The notes under the pieces are model-generated. The model ran no database searches and was not told the DNA's origin. It saw nothing but the letters and a program-made list of their open reading frames with translations. From contig NZ_QPNC01000011.1 in the NCBI RefSeq assembly GCF_003386285.1, forward strand, positions 124,001 to 188,000: DNA of 64,000 bases, written 5' to 3'. The DNA comes from Nocardiopsis sp. FIRDI 009. Lineage in GTDB: Bacteria > Actinomycetota > Actinomycetes > Streptosporangiales > Streptosporangiaceae. Position numbers and translations under genes: made by a program. Positions 61,293 through 64,000 of this stretch are shown here, piece by piece (position 1 is the stretch's first letter; every line of letters begins with the position of its first letter).

Positions 61293-61505
61293 TTAGCGGT
61301 TGATGCTGACGTTGCCGTTGGCGTCCTTGTCGATGACGTTGCAGCCGTCGACGCTCACACCCGCGAACTGGAGGATGTCGGCGCAGATCGGCACGGTGAT
61401 GTTCTGCACGTTGGCGTTGTTGTCCGCGGCGGCGGTGCCGGTCAGGGCACCGAGGGCGAGGCCGGTGGCGAGGACGAGACCGGAGGCCTTGGCGATACGT
61501 GTCAT
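61293..61505 (-). CDS. Tiny secreted two-cysteine protein (paralogue B)
   Basis: A 70-residue exported protein, the duplicate of the downstream gene. The two share a nearly identical signal, the conserved DNNANVQNITVPICADIL-type mature start and the same Cys-x13-Cys spacing; they diverge between the cysteines and at the end (DKDANGNVSINR here). ATG 61505 has an AAAGGTGA Shine-Dalgarno; a GTG three codons earlier is possible. An open frame to 61751 continues upstream without coding character. Tandem duplication is recent enough to be obvious. Confidence 0.65.
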   Translation of the reverse strand: MTRIAKASGLVLATGLALGALTGTAAADNNANVQNITVPICADILQFAGVSVDGCNVIDKDANGNVSINR

Positions 61506-61753
61506 GGAGGTCACCTTTCGGAAGATCCAAAATGGGGTGGCTGTAGCCGCCGGAAATAACTTAGCGTAGTCAGGCGCGTGCTCGGGGTGCTTTCGGGGAA
61601 GAATCCAGAGGTTCCTCGGGATTTCTCTGGCCTCGCGCACGACATGACGGACATGTCGCGCCAACACGCCCGCGCCCCGTAACCGAACTGAGAACACGGC
61701 GCGCGTGGTCCCTCGGCGAGTCCTCCGGAGGCCGGTGCGGAAGGCGCACACGA

Positions 61754-61782
61754 AAAAGGGCCCGCGCGGCGCGCGGGCCCTT
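61754..61782 (-). terminator. Rho-independent terminator of the 61799 gene
   Basis: On the minus strand a 10-bp GGGCCCGCGC/GCGCGGGCCC stem with a 3-nt loop is followed by TTTTT, 17 nt after the stop codon. Confidence 0.85.
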
Positions 61783-61798
61783 CGGATCGGGGGAGCGG

Positions 61799-62338
61799 CT
61801 ACCAGCCCTGCTGCTGCCCGTATCCCGGGTACTGCTGTCCGTACCCCGGCTGCTGGCCGTAGCCGGGCTGCTGGCCGTAGCCGGGGTACTGCTGCGGGTC
61901 GTAACCCGGGTACTGGTGCTGGTCATAGCCGGGTTGCTGCCCGTACCCCGGCTGCTGCTGGGCGTAGCCCGCGTACGGGTCGTACGCCTGCTGCGCTCCC
62001 GTGTGCGGGTACGCCTGCTGCTGGCCGGAGTGGTCCGGCTGCGGAGCGGGCTGCTGGGCCTCGGCCTGGGCGGTGCCCTGGGCCGCCGACGCGTCCGGAC
62101 GGAAGATGAACAGGCGCGAGGCCGTCTCTTCGGACTCACTCGGCGCCGTCATCTCCAGGCGCCACCCCGCCTCCTCGATCCCCTCCAGGATGCGGGTCAG
62201 GCCGGGGCGCAGCTTGCTGTCCTTCTCGTCGTAGGCGTTGGCGTCGAGCTGGACGATGAACATCCGGCGCTTCTGCTGCGCGGCGACCTTCGCGTGCTCG
62301 ACGACCGTGCTGTCCCTCACGACCTGTGTGACGCTCAT
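61799..62338 (-). CDS. Protein with a prion-like Gly/Tyr/Gln repeat tail
   Basis: A 179-residue protein. The N-terminal 85 residues form a compact domain (VVEHAKVAAQQKRRMFIVQL, LRPGLTRILEGIEEAGWRLE, then RLFIFRP) that looks like a small alpha/beta fold. I cannot name it. From about residue 95 on the chain is almost only Gln, Tyr, Gly and Pro in degenerate PGYGQQ and YPGYDPQQ units. This composition is typical of phase-separating or amyloid-prone tails. TACGGT lies 5 nt before the ATG and no Shine-Dalgarno is visible. A U-tract terminator follows. Confidence 0.7.
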   Translation of the reverse strand: MSVTQVVRDSTVVEHAKVAAQQKRRMFIVQLDANAYDEKDSKLRPGLTRILEGIEEAGWRLEMTAPSESEETASRLFIFRPDASAAQGTAQAEAQQPAPQPDHSGQQQAYPHTGAQQAYDPYAGYAQQQPGYGQQPGYDQHQYPGYDPQQYPGYGQQPGYGQQPGYGQQYPGYGQQQGW

Positions 62339-62495
62339 GAATAACCGTACCCATCTGCTCTGATCGGAGCTGCTTCACCCGCCGGGAGGCTCCCGGTCGT
62401 CCGCGTCCGGCATGGCGGGATTCCGCCGGGCTCCGGATCCATGATGCCTCCTGTGGGCCCGTCTGGCCACAGAACGCCCGAACCGTCCCGTACCC

Positions 62496-63158
62496 CTAGG
62501 ACGCGGCGTCGCGGACCGCCTCAGCGACGGGTGTCGCACCGTTCACCAGGTTGAGAGTCCTGCCGATCGTCCCCGGTTCCTCCAACAGGGCGAGGATCAC
62601 CGCGGCCACGTCGTCCCGGGTCACCTCGGCGCGTTCGACGTCCGGGCCGAGCGCCACCAGGCCGGTCCCGGGCTCGTCGGTCAGCCGTCCCGGCCGCAGG
62701 ATCGTCCAGTCCAGCTCCAGATGACGTTCCCGCAGGTCGGCGTCGGCGGCGCGCTTGGCCGCCACGTAGGCCGCCCAGACCTCGTCGGTGCCCTCGGGGA
62801 CGGGCTCGTCCACCCCGATGGCCGAGATCTGGATCAGACGGCGCACACCGGCCAGCGAGGCCGCGTCCGCGGTCAGGACGGCGGCCGCGCGGTCCACGGT
62901 GTCCTTGCGGGGCACGCCGCTGCCGGGACCGGCCCCGGCAGCGAAGACCACGCCGTCGGCGTTCATGATCTTCTCGGTCAACTCGGTGACGGTGGCCTTC
63001 TCCAGGTCCACCACCACGGGCTCCGCCCCGGCGTCGCGGACGTCCTGGGCGTGGTCGGGGTTGCGGATGAGGGAGACGGGTTCGTCGCCGCGGTCGGCCA
63101 GCAGTCTGGCCAGACGCAGCGCGATCTTCCCGTGCCCTCCGGCGATGACGATACGCAT
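62496..63158 (-). CDS. NAD(P)-binding atypical SDR protein
   Basis: A 220-residue Rossmann-fold protein of the NAD(P)H-binding SDR group. The dinucleotide loop is VIAGGHGKIALRLARLL, and the ILRPGRLTDEPGTG strand near residue 155 is typical of the YwnB/YtfG-like atypical SDR class. A Tyr-x3-Lys (YVAAK) lies near residue 130. The usual catalytic Ser is uncertain. It may act as an oxidoreductase or redox sensor. The 62339-62495 gap shows no gene. Confidence 0.85.
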   Translation of the reverse strand: MRIVIAGGHGKIALRLARLLADRGDEPVSLIRNPDHAQDVRDAGAEPVVVDLEKATVTELTEKIMNADGVVFAAGAGPGSGVPRKDTVDRAAAVLTADAASLAGVRRLIQISAIGVDEPVPEGTDEVWAAYVAAKRAADADLRERHLELDWTILRPGRLTDEPGTGLVALGPDVERAEVTRDDVAAVILALLEEPGTIGRTLNLVNGATPVAEAVRDAAS

Positions 63159-63246
63159 GCCCGAAGCGTATTGCCTCGGCCCCGGCGGCGGACGGGGCGG
63201 GCCGGAGCCGGGACCGGCCCGCGCCCTCCCGGGCCGAGGGTTCGGT

Positions 63247-64000
63247 CTACTCGACCGTCCAGGTGTCCCCGCTGGCCAGCAGCGACGCCAGGTCGCCCTC
63301 GCCCCGCGCGGCGCGCGCGTCGGCGATCTGCTCGTTCAGCAGCTCGTCGTAGGTGGGGCGCCGCACGTCGCGGAACACCCCGATCGGCACGTGCTCGAAC
63401 GCGGGCTGGTCCAGCCGCGACAGCGCGAACGCGTACCCTGGGTCCTCGCGGTGCGCGTCGTGCCGGATCAGCCGCTCCTCGCCGACGGAGTCGACGTCCA
63501 CGACCTCCAGCCCGCCGAACTCCCCGGCGACCACGCCACGGTCCGGCCCCAGCCGCAGCGGCTCGCCGTGCTCCATGCGCAGCAGCCGCGTGTCCCGCGA
63601 GGACGGGTCCTTGAGCGGCTCGAACGCGTCGTCGTTGAAGATCGGGCAGTTCTGGTAGATCTCCACGAAGGACGCACCCGGGTGGTCCGCCGCCGCCCGC
63701 AGCACCGACGTCAGGTGCCTGCGGTCGGAGTCGACCGTGCGCGCCACGAACCCGGCCTCCGCCCCCAGCGCCAGCGACACCGGGTTGAACGGGTGGTCGA
63801 GCGAGCCGACCGGCGAGGACTTGGTGACCTTGCCGGTCTCGGAGGTCGGGGAGTACTGGCCCTTGGTCAGCCCGTAGATCCGGTTGTTGAACAGCAGGAC
63901 GTTGATGTTGACGTTGCGCCGCAGCGCGTGGATGAGGTGGTTGCCGCCGATCGACAGCCCGTCCCCGTCACCGGTCACCACCCACACCGACAGGTCCGGC
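63247..64000 (-). CDS. 2-oxoacid:ferredoxin oxidoreductase beta subunit (5' end beyond the window)
   Basis: A frame on the minus strand that continues past the right edge, so the N-terminus is missing. The visible 250 codons contain the thiamine-diphosphate motif GDGDGLSIGGNHLIHAL with its Mg-binding NNRIYGLTKGQYSPTS continuation. SFVEIYQNCPIFNDD has the conserved Cys that follows. This is the beta subunit of 2-oxoglutarate (KorB) or pyruvate:ferredoxin oxidoreductase; KorB is more common in actinomycetes. The alpha subunit gene would lie beyond the edge. Confidence 0.88.
   Translation of the reverse strand, partial: PDLSVWVVTGDGDGLSIGGNHLIHALRRNVNINVLLFNNRIYGLTKGQYSPTSETGKVTKSSPVGSLDHPFNPVSLALGAEAGFVARTVDSDRRHLTSVLRAAADHPGASFVEIYQNCPIFNDDAFEPLKDPSSRDTRLLRMEHGEPLRLGPDRGVVAGEFGGLEVVDVDSVGEERLIRHDAHREDPGYAFALSRLDQPAFEHVPIGVFRDVRRPTYDELLNEQIADARAARGEGDLASLLASGDTWTVE

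Noticed and set aside
61800..61980. Regular repeat resembling a CRISPR or tandem DNA repeat
   Set aside because: The repeats are in frame and encode Gly/Tyr/Gln units with varied codons; there are no spacers and no cas genes.

Overview
The window reads as a chromosomal segment of a high-GC actinomycete. Codon third positions are almost all G or C, GTG starts are frequent, and genes overlap through ATGA or GTGA junctions. The set bldC, DUF4229, menG, menJ, a 14-gene nuo operon and a long-chain polyprenyl synthase, together with family-specific secreted proteins, points to Nocardiopsidaceae (Nocardiopsis, Streptomonospora or a relative). That taxonomic call is an inference. I saw no rRNA, convincing tRNA, CRISPR array, insertion sequence or prophage.

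Region 1 (1-26.7 kb) is respiratory. A system II cytochrome c maturation operon (unidentified 3' end, ccdA, resB, ccsB) ends at a bidirectional terminator. bldC, DUF4229, a secreted propeller protein and menG follow. menJ and nuoA-N come next, preceded by a perfect Rex operator at 8005 and a second, 12/14-match Rex-like site at 9544 just before nuoA. A long-chain polyprenyl diphosphate synthase closes the region. Quinone synthesis and reduction and quinone-using complex I are therefore linked, apparently under NADH/NAD+ control.

Region 2 (26.7-33.6 kb) holds two secreted proteins of unknown function, rarD, msrA, a TfoX C-terminal-domain protein, a frameshifted gene remnant, an MFS transporter, a VOC protein and a LapA-type membrane protein. 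Region 3 (33.8-40.6 kb) is a periplasmic metal and haem set: a membrane protein, an ECF sigma factor with a GGAAC-N17-CGTC promoter, Sco, a Tat-exported DyP peroxidase, a PCu(A)C-like lipoprotein and a metal ABC importer. It resembles the Streptomyces copper/DtpA locus.

Region 4 (40.6-49.6 kb) has an acyl-CoA ligase and an oddly arranged class III CoA-transferase facing an acyl-CoA dehydrogenase. A possible operon on the minus strand follows (PepSY membrane protein, MFS transporter, GH88-like protein with a disordered insertion), with a decayed MFS remnant upstream. Region 5 (49.6-57.4 kb) carries a small secreted protein, a CBS-BON protein, a solitary SBD-HNH (phosphorothioate-directed) endonuclease, a CDF transporter, a duplicated SpoIIAA-like protein, a PLP enzyme and a second TlpA-CcdA pair.

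Region 6 (57.5-64 kb) has an ECF41-type sigma factor and an FAD oxidoreductase. Each is preceded by the same promoter layout, TGTCACG-N17-CGTC-N8-ATG. The rest is a Uma2 nuclease-fold protein, an acetyltransferase, two paralogous tiny secreted proteins, a protein with a Gly/Tyr/Gln prion-like tail, an NAD(P)-binding protein and the 3' part of a 2-oxoacid:ferredoxin oxidoreductase beta subunit cut by the window end.

Another recurring signal is a TANNNT hexamer exactly 6 nt before a start codon with no Shine-Dalgarno sequence (menG, msrA, the VOC gene, the SBD-HNH gene), implying leaderless transcripts.
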